From Desulfobulbaceae bacterium UBA2273 (GTDB lineage Bacteria; Desulfobacterota; Desulfobulbia; Desulfobulbales; Desulfurivibrionaceae): a stretch of DNA of 64,000 bases. This document shows, piece after piece, positions 56,066 through 63,984 of the stretch. Positions within the stretch are counted from its first letter, which is position 1. Each line of letters opens with the position of its first letter. The position numbers and the translations under genes are program-made. Location: assembly GCA_002347095.1 (NCBI GenBank), contig DDWZ01000026.1, positions 75,984-139,983 of the forward strand, written 5' to 3'. The notes beneath the pieces are model-generated. The model ran no database searches, was not told the DNA's origin, and worked only from the letters and a program-made list of their open reading frames with translations.

Positions 56066-56341
56066 ATGCGCAATAAAAAACAGGAAACCATCACCTTCAA
56101 AGCCGATGAAGCACTGGCCAAAGCCCTGCACACGGTGCCCAACAAATCCGAATTCATCAGAAACGCCATCCTGAACGCCCTGGAAAACGGCTGTCCGCTC
56201 TGCCAAGGCACCGGCATTCTCACTTCCGAGCAACGCTCCCACTGGGCCAAATTCCTCAACACCCATTCCCTGCAAAAATGCGAGGAGTGCAAGGCCGTGC
56301 ATCTTGTCTGCGGGAGCAACGACAACCCATGCCGGCATTGA
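56066..56341 (+). CDS. Ribbon-helix-helix protein with Cys/His-rich tail, likely zinc-operon regulator
   Basis: The protein has 91 residues. The N-terminal 45 resemble a CopG/Arc ribbon-helix-helix ([15 protein letters not shown] then [12 protein letters not shown]). The C-terminal half has [19 protein letters not shown] and CRH, enough Cys and His to bind zinc. The ATG at 56066 follows AGGGGAACACC; an earlier in-frame start is not needed. It overlaps the binding-protein gene by 13 bases and precedes the rest of the zinc transporter, so a metal-responsive repressor of this operon is the natural reading. It is not a known NikR or Zur. Confidence 0.75.
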   Translation: MRNKKQETITFKADEALAKALHTVPNKSEFIRNAILNALENGCPLCQGTGILTSEQRSHWAKFLNTHSLQKCEECKAVHLVCGSNDNPCRH

Positions 56342-57240
56342 ACCTTTCCAGACTCTTTCCCGCCGCGCTTCTGTTTCTGGCCCTCACCTGCGGGACTGCC
56401 AGTTTCGCTTCGGCAGCAGGAGGAACGACGAAGATGGCGATCTTTGTCACCGTGCCGCCCCAGGCATATCTTGCCCAAAGAATCGGCGGCGAGGCGATTG
56501 AGGTGCATACCCTGGTGGGCAAGGGGCAAGACCCGCACACCTTCGAGCCAACCCCGCGCCAGGCAGCGGCCCTGGCCGGAGCCCGCCTGTTTTTCACGGT
56601 GGATATCCCCTTTGAGAGGCAGCTTGCAGCCAAGGTCACGGCCAACAATCGCAATCTGCGCATCGTGGACTCCACCCGGGGCATCGTCCGTTTACCCCCC
56701 ACGGAAACGGACCATCACCAAACACATGCCAGGGAAGCCCACTCCGGCAACGAAGCAGACCCCCACCTCTGGCTGTCCGCAAACAACCTGCGGATCATGG
56801 CCGACAATATGGCTAGCGCCCTGATTGACGCCATGCCGGAGCGCAGAGAAGTTGTACAAAAAAATCTCGCCTCCCTCCAGCATGAGATCAGCGCTCTGGA
56901 CACACGGTTGACCAGTCTCCTGGCTCCGCACCGGGGCAAAACCTTTTACGTCTTCCATCCGGCCTTCGGCTATTTTGCCGCAGCCTATGGCTTACAACAA
57001 AAAAGTGTGGAGATCAGCGGCAAATCACCCACCCCGAGGCAGCTTACCGCCCTTATCCGCCAAGCCAAGGAAGAACGGGTGCGCACCATCTTTGTTCAGC
57101 CGCAATTCGACCGCAAGAGCGCCGAGACCGTGGCCCGGGCCATCAACGGAACCGTGATCCCCATCGACCCCCTGGACCGGGAGGTGCTGCGCAGTCTCGC
57201 CGCCAGCGCCGAAGCCATCGCCCAATCGCTGCAGCAGTGA
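56329..57240 (+). CDS. znuA: Zinc ABC transporter substrate-binding protein
   Basis: The protein has 303 residues. A signal peptide (about 1-30) precedes the cluster A-I fold. Metal ligands are expected in [13 protein letters not shown], in [10 protein letters not shown] and near [10 protein letters not shown] short His-rich loop ([14 protein letters not shown]) before the second ligand is typical of zinc rather than manganese binders. It captures zinc in the periplasm for the ZnuCB permease. The ATG at 56329 lies within the end of the regulator gene, so translation is coupled. Confidence 0.9.
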   Translation: MPALNLSRLFPAALLFLALTCGTASFASAAGGTTKMAIFVTVPPQAYLAQRIGGEAIEVHTLVGKGQDPHTFEPTPRQAAALAGARLFFTVDIPFERQLAAKVTANNRNLRIVDSTRGIVRLPPTETDHHQTHAREAHSGNEADPHLWLSANNLRIMADNMASALIDAMPERREVVQKNLASLQHEISALDTRLTSLLAPHRGKTFYVFHPAFGYFAAAYGLQQKSVEISGKSPTPRQLTALIRQAKEERVRTIFVQPQFDRKSAETVARAINGTVIPIDPLDREVLRSLAASAEAIAQSLQQ

Positions 57241-57250
57241 AGGAACAGCC

Positions 57251-58030
57251 ATGAGTGCCACCAGCACGCAGGAAACAGCCGTCCGCATCCGGGATCTTGA
57301 TTTCGCCTACAACGGAACGCCCATCCTGGAAAATGTCACCTTGGATATAATGGCCCGCGATTCCCTCTGCATCGTGGGCCCCAACGGCGGCGGCAAGACC
57401 ACCCTGCTCAAGCTCATCCTCGGGTTGCTCAAACCGAACCGGGGCGAGATTGAGGTGCTGGGGCTTCCCCCGGAAAAAAGCCGCTTGCGCATCGGCTATG
57501 TGCCGCAGTACGCGCGCTACGACCCGCAGTTTCCGGTGACCGTGCTCGATGTCGTGCTCATGGGCCGCTTGGACCGGATCTTCTGCGGCGCCTACGCCAA
57601 AGCCGACCATGAGGCAGCCCTGGCAGCCCTGGCGGAAATGGGGCTGGCGGATCTGGCAGGTCGCCTGTTTGCCGAAATCTCCGGAGGGCAAAGGCAGCGG
57701 GTTCTCATTGCCCGGGCTCTGGCCGCCGAAGGCGAGCTGCTGATCCTGGACGAACCCACGGCCAACATCGACGCCGCCTCGGAGGAGCAGTTTTTCAAGC
57801 TGCTCACCACGCTCAACGAACGGCTCACCGTCATGCTGGTCACCCACGATGTCGGTTTTGCCTCGAAGTTCTTCAAAAGCATCGTCTGCGTCAACCGCCA
57901 GGTCGTGCTCCACCCCACCAGCGAACTGACCGGCGAACTGATCCGCAACATGTACGGCGGCGACATCCGCATGATCCGCCACGATCACCGCTGCTCCCCG
58001 GAGGGGCACTGCACCCATGGAATTTCTTGA
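57251..58030 (+). CDS. znuC: Zinc ABC transporter ATP-binding protein
   Basis: The protein has 259 residues: Walker A GPNGGGKTTLL, signature EISGGQRQRVLIARAL, Walker B LLILDEPTANID and the switch His in VTHDVGF. The C-terminal stretch contains His-rich RHDHRCSPEGHCTHG, which might sense zinc in the cytoplasm. It is the cytoplasmic ATPase of the zinc permease. It starts ten bases after znuA and its end overlaps znuB by 14 bases. Confidence 0.93.
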   Translation: MSATSTQETAVRIRDLDFAYNGTPILENVTLDIMARDSLCIVGPNGGGKTTLLKLILGLLKPNRGEIEVLGLPPEKSRLRIGYVPQYARYDPQFPVTVLDVVLMGRLDRIFCGAYAKADHEAALAALAEMGLADLAGRLFAEISGGQRQRVLIARALAAEGELLILDEPTANIDAASEEQFFKLLTTLNERLTVMLVTHDVGFASKFFKSIVCVNRQVVLHPTSELTGELIRNMYGGDIRMIRHDHRCSPEGHCTHGIS

Positions 58031-58877
58031 GGCCCTGGCCGACCCGGCCATCCCCTTTTTGCGCTACGCCTTGGCTGCCGGCATCCTGGCCAGCCTCTCC
58101 TTCGGCATCATCGGCACCTATGTGGTGGCCCGCCGCATCACCTACATCGCCGGGGCCATTGCCCATTGCGTGCTCGGCGGCATCGGGGCCGGGCTCTACT
58201 GCCAGCACAAACTGGGGATCACCTGGTTCGGGCCCCTGTCCGGCGCCATCGCTGCGGCGCTTCTGGCGGCGATCATCATCGGTTTGGTGAGCCTCCACGC
58301 CAACCAGCGGGAAGACACGGCCATCGGCGCCCTCTGGGCCATCGGCATGGCCGTCGGCTTGCTGTTCATCGCCAAAACCCCGGGCTACATCGAGCCGATG
58401 AGCTACCTGTTCGGCAATATCCTGCTGATTTCGAAGTTTGATCTCTGGATGGTGCTGGTGCTGGACGCGCTGGTGGTGGGAACCGCCACCCTGTTTTACC
58501 ATAAATTTCTGGCCGTCTGTTTTGACGAGGAGTATGCCAGGCTGCGCGGGGTGCGCACCGACCTGTACTACCTGCTGCTCCTCTGCCTGACGGCCCTGAC
58601 CGTGGTGCTGCTGGTCCGGGTGGTGGGGATTGTGATGGTCATTGCCCTGCTGACCCTGCCCGCCGCGGTGGCGAGCAATTTCGCCAAGGGGCTCTGGCAG
58701 ATGATGGTGCTGGCCACCCTGTTTTGCATCGGTTTCATCGGCTCAGGGTTGGCGATCAGCTACAACTTCGATCTGCCCAGCGGCCCTACCATCATTGTGA
58801 TTGCGGGGCTGGTCTACCTGGTTGCCGCTTGCGTACGGCAATTCCGCAAGAACAGCAGGTTACGCTCCGCAGTTTAA
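58017..58877 (+). CDS. znuB: Zinc ABC transporter permease
   Basis: The protein has 286 residues with eight or so membrane helices of the ABC-3 family, including ASLSFGIIGTYVVARRITYI near the N-terminus and the conserved TLPAAVASNFAK segment in the second half. It forms the membrane channel with the preceding ATPase. The gene closes the zinc operon, 51 bases before the convergent integron integrase gene. No terminator is visible in that gap. Confidence 0.92.
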   Translation: MEFLEALADPAIPFLRYALAAGILASLSFGIIGTYVVARRITYIAGAIAHCVLGGIGAGLYCQHKLGITWFGPLSGAIAAALLAAIIIGLVSLHANQREDTAIGALWAIGMAVGLLFIAKTPGYIEPMSYLFGNILLISKFDLWMVLVLDALVVGTATLFYHKFLAVCFDEEYARLRGVRTDLYYLLLLCLTALTVVLLVRVVGIVMVIALLTLPAAVASNFAKGLWQMMVLATLFCIGFIGSGLAISYNFDLPSGPTIIVIAGLVYLVAACVRQFRKNSRLRSAV

Positions 58878-58928
58878 AACTCACCTCGGCAAAATGTTGC
58901 CTTCCAGAATTCCCTGGTGTCTCCCCCG

Positions 58929-60176
58929 CTACCCATCCAGAGGACTGGTGACGCCAAGCAGGTTTTTGCCCGCCACATGGGTGTATATCATAGTGGTTTG
59001 CAGATTGCTGTGGCCGAGCAGATTCTGGATCGTTCGGATATCGTAGCCCTTTTCGAGAAGATGGGTGGCGAAACTGTGACGAAGCGAATGGACCGAGGCG
59101 TTTCGTTCTACCCCGGCCTGGCGGGCCGCCCCCTTAAAAGAGCGTTGCAGGTTGGAGATGTGGATGTGGTGCCGCCGATGTTTGCCGGACCGAGGATCGT
59201 CGGACAAAGTCGGAGCAGGAAAAACCCAGAACCATGCCCATTCCCTGCCTGCATTGGGATATTTCCGCGCCAAGGCATCGGGCAGAGCCACCCCTTCGCC
59301 CTTGCCGTCGCGGAAGTCCTGATCAAAAATGAGACGAGCTTCGTCCAAGTGGCGCAACAGGTCATTCTTTAAAGACTCGGGCAGAACAGTGACCCGATCC
59401 TTATCTCCCTTACCGGAACGGACCGTCAGGGTGCCCCGCTCAAAGTCGAGATCCTTTGTGCGCAGATCGGCGCATTCCTGAATCCGCAAGCCGCATCCGT
59501 AGATCAGCTTGGCCATCAGCAAGTAAACGCCTTGCAGGTGCGCGAAGATACGCTGGATTTCCCGGCGGCTTAAAACCACCGGCAGACGACGCTTGGAACC
59601 GGCCCGCACGGTTTCACTGATATCGGTAAGATCTCGGTCGAGGACATGCCGGAATAAAAAGAGCAGAGCGCTGAAAGCTTGGTTTTGAGTCGAAGAGGAG
59701 ACCGTCTTTTCAACAGCGAGATGACTGAGGAAACGTTTGACGTCCGAAGAGTCGATTTCGAGGGGAGGTTTCCCCGCCAAAAACCCTCGAAATACCCGCA
59801 GCCATTGCAGGTATGATTTTTCAGTCCGCAGCGAACGGTGCCGCAGACGCAGAGCCTCGCGCATCAGCGTGGCCGCCTCTTGCCAAGATGCGGCGGAAGA
59901 CGAAGCCGTTGCGCCGTTTGCCTCCGGGCCTGTCCGGGAGAGATGGAAGAGGAAAAGCCGGATCGCCTCCCGCGCCTGCTTGACCTGCCACTCTTCCTTG
60001 TTTTTACCCATAAACTGGAGAAAATCCTGCACCTGGCCTTCGTTGCTCGGCACGGAAGCGGATTTTTCACAAAAAGAAAGATAGTTGGCAACCCAGCGGA
60101 GAAAATAGGGGAGCTGTTTTTTCTGGACAAGCCGCCTATCCGTAAGATACGCTTCGAAATCATGCAGCGAGGTCAT
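58929..60176 (-). CDS. intI: Integron integrase (IntI), long form
   Basis: The protein has 415 residues, longer than the usual 320-340. The catalytic residues of tyrosine recombinases are visible: Arg in GCGLRIQECADL, HSLRHSFATHLL, GHSNLQTT and the nucleophile Tyr in IYTHV. The IntI-specific insertion around ALARKYPNAGREWAWFW separates it from Xer proteins. The extra N-terminal 90 residues look like an additional core-binding (SAM-like) domain before the normal one. It is divergent from the cassette array, with attI in between, which is the canonical integron layout. It excises and inserts cassettes at attI and attC. Confidence 0.95.
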   Translation of the reverse strand: MTSLHDFEAYLTDRRLVQKKQLPYFLRWVANYLSFCEKSASVPSNEGQVQDFLQFMGKNKEEWQVKQAREAIRLFLFHLSRTGPEANGATASSSAASWQEAATLMREALRLRHRSLRTEKSYLQWLRVFRGFLAGKPPLEIDSSDVKRFLSHLAVEKTVSSSTQNQAFSALLFLFRHVLDRDLTDISETVRAGSKRRLPVVLSRREIQRIFAHLQGVYLLMAKLIYGCGLRIQECADLRTKDLDFERGTLTVRSGKGDKDRVTVLPESLKNDLLRHLDEARLIFDQDFRDGKGEGVALPDALARKYPNAGREWAWFWVFPAPTLSDDPRSGKHRRHHIHISNLQRSFKGAARQAGVERNASVHSLRHSFATHLLEKGYDIRTIQNLLGHSNLQTTMIYTHVAGKNLLGVTSPLDG

Positions 60177-60296
60177 GGATAATTCTCCAGCGAGATTATC
60201 TAGCGCTAGATAATGATAAACATTTATCGTTATCTAGCGTCGGTGCGAGATAATGATAAAATAGGCTACATTTTATTGCAAGGAAAGTTGTTAGGC
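60177..60296 (+). other. attI-like region with insertion point GTTAGGC
   Basis: This AT-rich stretch between intI and the first cassette ends in AAAGTTGTTAGGC. GTTAGGC fits the G-TTRRRY core cut by IntI, and the wording before it resembles the end of attI of class 1 integrons. Insertion would occur after the G at 60290. The region probably also carries the intI promoter and a cassette promoter, neither of which I can place. Confidence 0.7.
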
Positions 60297-60337
60297 AGGC
60301 GAGAGGGTCACAAAATCTCGCGCTAGATAATAATATA
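60195..60337. repeat. Repeated GCTAGATAATGATAAA-type motif around attI
   Basis: A perfect 20-base palindrome (ATTATCTAGC-GCTAGATAAT) at 60195-60214 opens a set of related copies: forward at 60205-60220, inverted at 60223-60239, forward at 60245-60260 and a shortened forward copy at 60321-60337, beyond the insertion point. They may be IntI or regulator binding sites. Confidence 0.6.
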
Positions 60338-60357
60338 GTTATATTCAGGAAATAGAG

Positions 60358-61059
60358 ATGAGTTGCAAGGGTTGCGGAGAAAATAAAAAACTAATAAGGG
60401 CTCACATAATTCCTGAATCATTTTTTGTTGGACTAAAAAGTGATGGAAAAGGACCTCTTATGGTTGCGGATGAACTGCAATACCCGAAAAGAGCACCGAT
60501 TGGAGTATACGATAGAGCAATTTTATGTCATGACTGTGAACAAAAATTTCAAGATATTGATAACTATGGCCAACAAATCCTTTTAAAAAGTGAGTTGAAA
60601 TCTGGCGAAGTCAATGGTGCAGTTTATTACAAAATATCAAATGCTAATTATGAGCTTTTGAAACTATTCTTCATAAGTATTTTGTGGCGAGCTTCTGTGT
60701 CTACACAGCCATATTATTCAAAAGTTCAACTTGGTAAGTTTGAGTGGATTGCAAAAAATATTGTTTGGAATCGACAATTTGAAAATTATGAAGAATTTTC
60801 CTTTATACTCGCCAGATTCACAGATAATGAATTTGGCACGGCAATGCTTAATCCTCGCCGTTTGCGTTTTTCAGGGGTAAATTATTACATTTTTTATCTG
60901 TACGGTTTCATCTTGTATGTCAAAGTTGACCAAAGACAAACTCCTTTAATTTTCAAGCCTTTCATAATGAAGGAAAACCAAGATTTACTAGTAGTAGGTA
61001 GAGATATCTTTAAATCAAAAGAATTAAAAGCAATGCATGAAATTGTAATCAATAGATAA
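60358..61059 (+). CDS. Cassette 1: HNH-endonuclease-like zinc protein
   Basis: The protein has 233 residues and is AT-rich in codon use, unlike the chromosomal backbone. The N-terminus CKGCGENKKLIRAHIIPESF followed by LCHDCEQKF gives two CxxC pairs around a RAHIIP motif, the zinc-and-His layout of HNH nucleases in several defence and mobile-element proteins. The last His/Asn of a canonical HNH site is not clear, so catalytic activity is uncertain. The gene fills cassette 1 (60291-61147) in the normal orientation. A ribosome site AGGAAA precedes the ATG. A defence role is possible but inferred only. Confidence 0.75.
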   Translation: MSCKGCGENKKLIRAHIIPESFFVGLKSDGKGPLMVADELQYPKRAPIGVYDRAILCHDCEQKFQDIDNYGQQILLKSELKSGEVNGAVYYKISNANYELLKLFFISILWRASVSTQPYYSKVQLGKFEWIAKNIVWNRQFENYEEFSFILARFTDNEFGTAMLNPRRLRFSGVNYYIFYLYGFILYVKVDQRQTPLIFKPFIMKENQDLLVVGRDIFKSKELKAMHEIVINR

Positions 61060-61061
61060 GA

Positions 61062-61153
61062 ATATAACCATTGCATTCACCAGACGGCAAGAGGTTCTGT
61101 TGGCGCTATTCGCGGCCAGTCCGGTGGGCCGTTGGTGATGCAAAACGTTATGC
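61062..61153 (+). repeat. attC site 1
   Basis: The left core ATATAAC pairs with the right core GTTATGC. Inner arms TTGCATTCACC and GGTGATGCAA are complementary with one unpaired base. It is 92 bases long and starts directly after the stop codon of cassette 1. The cut falls after the G at 61147. Confidence 0.85.
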
Positions 61154-61227
61154 CGAACTTAAAAGATAAGATACAAATGTGTTCACAAGGTCATTTAGCA
61201 ACAAACAATTAATGTGGAGGCAGACGT

Positions 61228-61680
61228 TTGTTAACCTTACAGAATATCTCACTTATGTTAATTGCACTATTTGCAGGAGCAAGCTTTGTAATCCAGCAGG
61301 CAGTCAATTCAAATCTTCGTTTTGAAATTGGATCACCTTGGTGGGCTGGATTCTTTAGCTATCTTGGCGGCACAATCGTTATGCTCATTATGATTTTTTT
61401 GATGCGAGATCCAATTGTGACTGCCAACCTGACTTTACGTAGCTCATTATGGTCATGGACAGGAGGTCTGTTTGGAGCCATTTACATAGCTATTTCGATC
61501 CTGCTATTACCCCGACTGGGTATCTTCACCGTTGTCGCATTAATAGTAGTTGGCCAGTTAATAACATCAGTCGCATTTGACCATTTCGGCGTTATGAATG
61601 TGCCAATTCAACCCATAACTATTACACGAGGAATTGGCGCAGGATTTCTTTTAATCGGAGCAATATTGATTCGGTGGTAA
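61228..61680 (+). CDS. Cassette 2: DMT-superfamily (DUF606/YdcZ-like) membrane protein
   Basis: The protein has 150 residues with five predicted membrane helices and the DUF606 features FVIQQAVNSNLR and GFFSYLGGTIVM. It is one half-size unit of the drug/metabolite transporter superfamily; related proteins work as homo- or heterodimers. The start is TTG, with GGAGG eight bases upstream. The substrate is unknown. It lies in cassette 2 (61148-61777), and the AT-rich sequence agrees with cassette origin. Such transporters are occasionally found in integron cassettes. Confidence 0.85.
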   Translation: MLTLQNISLMLIALFAGASFVIQQAVNSNLRFEIGSPWWAGFFSYLGGTIVMLIMIFLMRDPIVTANLTLRSSLWSWTGGLFGAIYIAISILLLPRLGIFTVVALIVVGQLITSVAFDHFGVMNVPIQPITITRGIGAGFLLIGAILIRW

Positions 61681-61714
61681 ATTTTATCCAGGCGATTATG
61701 TATAAAGAAATTAG

Positions 61715-61783
61715 GCATAACAAACGGCTGCACACGGAAAATCTGGCCTACGGCCAGTTTTCCGGTGAGCCTTCTCGTTATGT
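61715..61783 (+). repeat. attC site 2
   Basis: GCATAAC and GTTATGT form the core pair, and the arms CGGAAAATCTGGCC and GGCCAGTTTTCCG are almost fully complementary, giving the best stem of the set. It is 69 bases long. The cut is after G 61777. Confidence 0.92.
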
Positions 61784-61832
61784 GAAGAAAAATAGAACAA
61801 ACAAAGTGAAATTGTTCATCAGGGGTTTAACT

Positions 61833-62006
61833 ATGACAGATAACAACAAGAAGGGCTTACACTTCAATTGTGATAGATGTGATCAGCCAATTAACCAGCC
61901 AGCAGCATTATTGTTTTCGCCGCCCTTGGATGACGAATTTAATGTAAAAAAGAATCATGTCTGCATCGAGTGCTATAAAAAAATCGTAAAAGAATTTCTT
62001 AGATAA
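61833..62006 (+). CDS. Cassette 3: small zinc-ribbon protein
   Basis: The protein has 57 residues with CDRCDQPI near the start and VCIECYKK near the end, a two-CxxC zinc ribbon. I do not recognise a family. The ATG at 61833 has AGGGG seven bases upstream; the longer open frame before it crosses the attC and is not coding. It fills the short cassette 3 (61778-62115). Small metal-binding proteins of unknown role are common in integron arrays. Confidence 0.7.
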   Translation: MTDNNKKGLHFNCDRCDQPINQPAALLFSPPLDDEFNVKKNHVCIECYKKIVKEFLR

Positions 62007-62028
62007 CGGGCATGAAGAGCTAAAAACC

Positions 62029-62121
62029 ACATAACAAAAAAATCAAGCGGACGGCGAGAAACGCGGCGGCGCTGACGCGGTAACTTTCATTGGCGCCGTC
62101 CGCTTATTTAGGCCGTTCAGC
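62029..62121 (+). repeat. attC site 3
   Basis: ACATAAC and GTTCAGC are the cores, the right one deviating from GTTRRRY at one position. Arms AAGCGGACGGCG and CGCCGTCCGCTT pair perfectly over 12 bases. It is 93 bases long. The cut is after G 62115. Confidence 0.85.
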
Positions 62122-62131
62122 ATGGAAAAAT

Positions 62132-62941
62132 ATGAATATTCAACAAGAAATAAGAACTCTTAATACGACTACAGACTTAATTGAGAGCATGGTCAATTAC
62201 GAAATTTGTTACCTTCCTGAAGATAAAAGCGAGGTCGCGAAAACAGTGTTACCCCAGACGCATACAGCAAAAAAATACTTTTTCATCTTGCTGCTTGAGT
62301 TATTTTCTACCGTAAATAATGAAATGATTCCTGAAAAAAACGAAGGAGATTCATTAATTGATATTCTGCGAAAGATATCTATCGAACCTCAGCTAAATAA
62401 CGACAAAAATTTAACCGAAAGTCTAAATAATTCAACAACTGAAATTATAGAATGGCTCGAAACTGAATTTCAATACGATATATATTCAGCTAATATTGCG
62501 AAAGAAATCACCATTACTTTATCCAGAAAGCAGGCATTGTATTTGATTGGCAATCGATGCAAACATACCCTTACTCGCTCGAATGTTATTTTGAGGAAGT
62601 TGGTAAACATCTATAAAAAAAGTGGAGTTACAATTGACCATGGCACTGAAATACTTTTGTTGGAGGATATTGACACTTGGCTTCTAGATGACTTTGGAGG
62701 TTACCATTTCACAAAGTTGTGTGAGTTGTGTTCAAACCTCTATTATTCAATAAATATTTATATTGGTCATGAGGTAAATTGGAGAATAAGAAGAAAAGGC
62801 GATGTTATGTACTCATACATAGTCCCTGACACTCTTACCCGTGATGACGAAATATTTGAATTTTACGAGCTTTTAAATCGTTTTATATCACCTTGGATTC
62901 CTAAGATACGGACATGGGAAGCACTACTGGAAAAATATTAA
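62132..62941 (+). CDS. Cassette 4: hypothetical protein
   Basis: The protein has 269 residues, mostly helical and acidic, AT-rich in codons, with no signal peptide or membrane helix. I recognise no family. Features are a Cys pair (KLCELCSNL) and an aromatic C-terminus. The ATG at 62132 is 16 bases inside the cassette behind GGAAAA, placing it right after the attC, a usual spot for cassette genes. An upstream open frame runs through the attC and is not needed. It occupies cassette 4 (62116-63141). Confidence 0.7.
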   Translation: MNIQQEIRTLNTTTDLIESMVNYEICYLPEDKSEVAKTVLPQTHTAKKYFFILLLELFSTVNNEMIPEKNEGDSLIDILRKISIEPQLNNDKNLTESLNNSTTEIIEWLETEFQYDIYSANIAKEITITLSRKQALYLIGNRCKHTLTRSNVILRKLVNIYKKSGVTIDHGTEILLLEDIDTWLLDDFGGYHFTKLCELCSNLYYSINIYIGHEVNWRIRRKGDVMYSYIVPDTLTRDDEIFEFYELLNRFISPWIPKIRTWEALLEKY

Positions 62942-63025
62942 ACCTGTCACAAGATTTTAAAGAAGCAAAAAATATAAACAGATTTTTGGCATTCTCGGCA
63001 TTAATGAATTAAAGCGGCAAAAATC

Positions 63026-63147
63026 GCCGAACAATTTAATACACCAGACCAAAAGGGGCGCCGTTTTCGAAGTAATTAAATTTCGTATATACGGTGCCAT
63101 AAATCAAAATCCAGTTCCCCTTTTGGCGGGTGATCAAGACGTTAGGT
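63026..63147 (+). repeat. attC site 4
   Basis: GCCGAAC and GTTAGGT are the cores. The arm AAAAGGGG pairs with CCCCTTTT, with further pairing towards the cores. The spacer is long, giving 122 bases. The cut is after G 63141. Confidence 0.8.
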
Positions 63148-63166
63148 GGTAAAAAGAAATAACAGC

Positions 63167-63847
63167 ATGTCCTTCACATTATCCAAAGTTGTCCCCTGGG
63201 GAAGATCATATGAAGAATACATTTCAATGTTCTCATTATCCCCTTCTGAGCTTTCTAAACCCATTTTAGGGTGTAGCGATGGCCCAGCCAGTTTCAACAG
63301 CATTTTAAACAAACAAAACGGCTCAATTGTCTCTGTCGATCCACTCTACTCATGTACCCCTGAACAAATTCAAAAAAGAATAGACGAAACATACAACACA
63401 GTTCTCGAGCAAACCCGGGAAAATCAAAATGAATTTGTCTGGAACCACATCGCCACCGTCGAGGAATTAGGCAAAATCCGAATGGCAGCAATGAATGAGT
63501 TCATGAAAGATTATGAGAAAGGCAAAAAAGAAAAAAGGTATATAAATGCCTCCCTGCCTCAATTGCCATTCCGTGACAAAAAATTCAATATTGCCCTCTG
63601 TTCACATTTCCTATTTCTGTACAGTGAGCAATTAACTGAAAAATTTCATTTTGAATCAATTAAAGAGTTATGTAGAGTGGCTAAAATTGTAAAAATATTT
63701 CCGGTGCTTGAGCTTGGTTCTGTCAAATCACGCCACCTTGAAGCCATCATCAAAAGATTGGAAAAAGAAAATTTCCGAGTGAAATTGAAGAAAGTCGCCT
63801 ATGAATTTCAGAAAGGTGGCAATGAAATGCTGGAAATAGCGAATTAA
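63167..63847 (+). CDS. Cassette 5: SAM-methyltransferase-like protein
   Basis: The protein has 226 residues. ILGCSDGPASFN (glycine-rich motif I), VSVDPLY (acidic motif II) and FNIALCSHFLFLY (motif IV region) give a Rossmann methyltransferase layout, although motif I is degenerate (GCSDGP). Cassette methyltransferases sometimes give drug resistance or restriction protection, but no substrate signature is visible. I chose the ATG at 63167; an earlier in-frame start at 63146 lies on the attC border. Cassette 5 spans 63142-63968. Confidence 0.7.
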   Translation: MSFTLSKVVPWGRSYEEYISMFSLSPSELSKPILGCSDGPASFNSILNKQNGSIVSVDPLYSCTPEQIQKRIDETYNTVLEQTRENQNEFVWNHIATVEELGKIRMAAMNEFMKDYEKGKKEKRYINASLPQLPFRDKKFNIALCSHFLFLYSEQLTEKFHFESIKELCRVAKIVKIFPVLELGSVKSRHLEAIIKRLEKENFRVKLKKVAYEFQKGGNEMLEIAN

Positions 63848-63854
63848 AACAACC

Positions 63855-63974
63855 ACCTAACAATCCGCTCAAGCACGACGCGCGAGCACGCCAGTTTTAA
63901 CGGCTTCGGCCAACTCACTACAACACGAACTTACTCAACCTCTGCTAGGCGCGCGTCTTAGCTTTGCGTTGGGC
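63855..63974 (+). repeat. attC site 5
   Basis: ACCTAAC and GTTGGGC both fit the core consensus exactly, and GACGCGCG on the left pairs with CGCGCGTC on the right. It is 120 bases long. The cut is after G 63968, so a sixth insert or other DNA begins at 63969. Confidence 0.88.
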
Positions 63975-63984
63975 GTCATTAGCA

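Noticed and set aside
60195..60337. Repeated motif considered as a CRISPR array
   Set aside because: Copies are short, in both orientations and without regular spacers; no cas genes are present.
61674..61832. Upstream extension of the cassette 3 gene
   Set aside because: It would translate straight through attC 2; the ATG at 61833 has its own ribosome site.
62041..62115. Strong inverted repeat with GCGGACGGCG arms considered as a terminator
   Set aside because: There is no T-tract, and the flanking core sequences identify it as the stem of attC 3.
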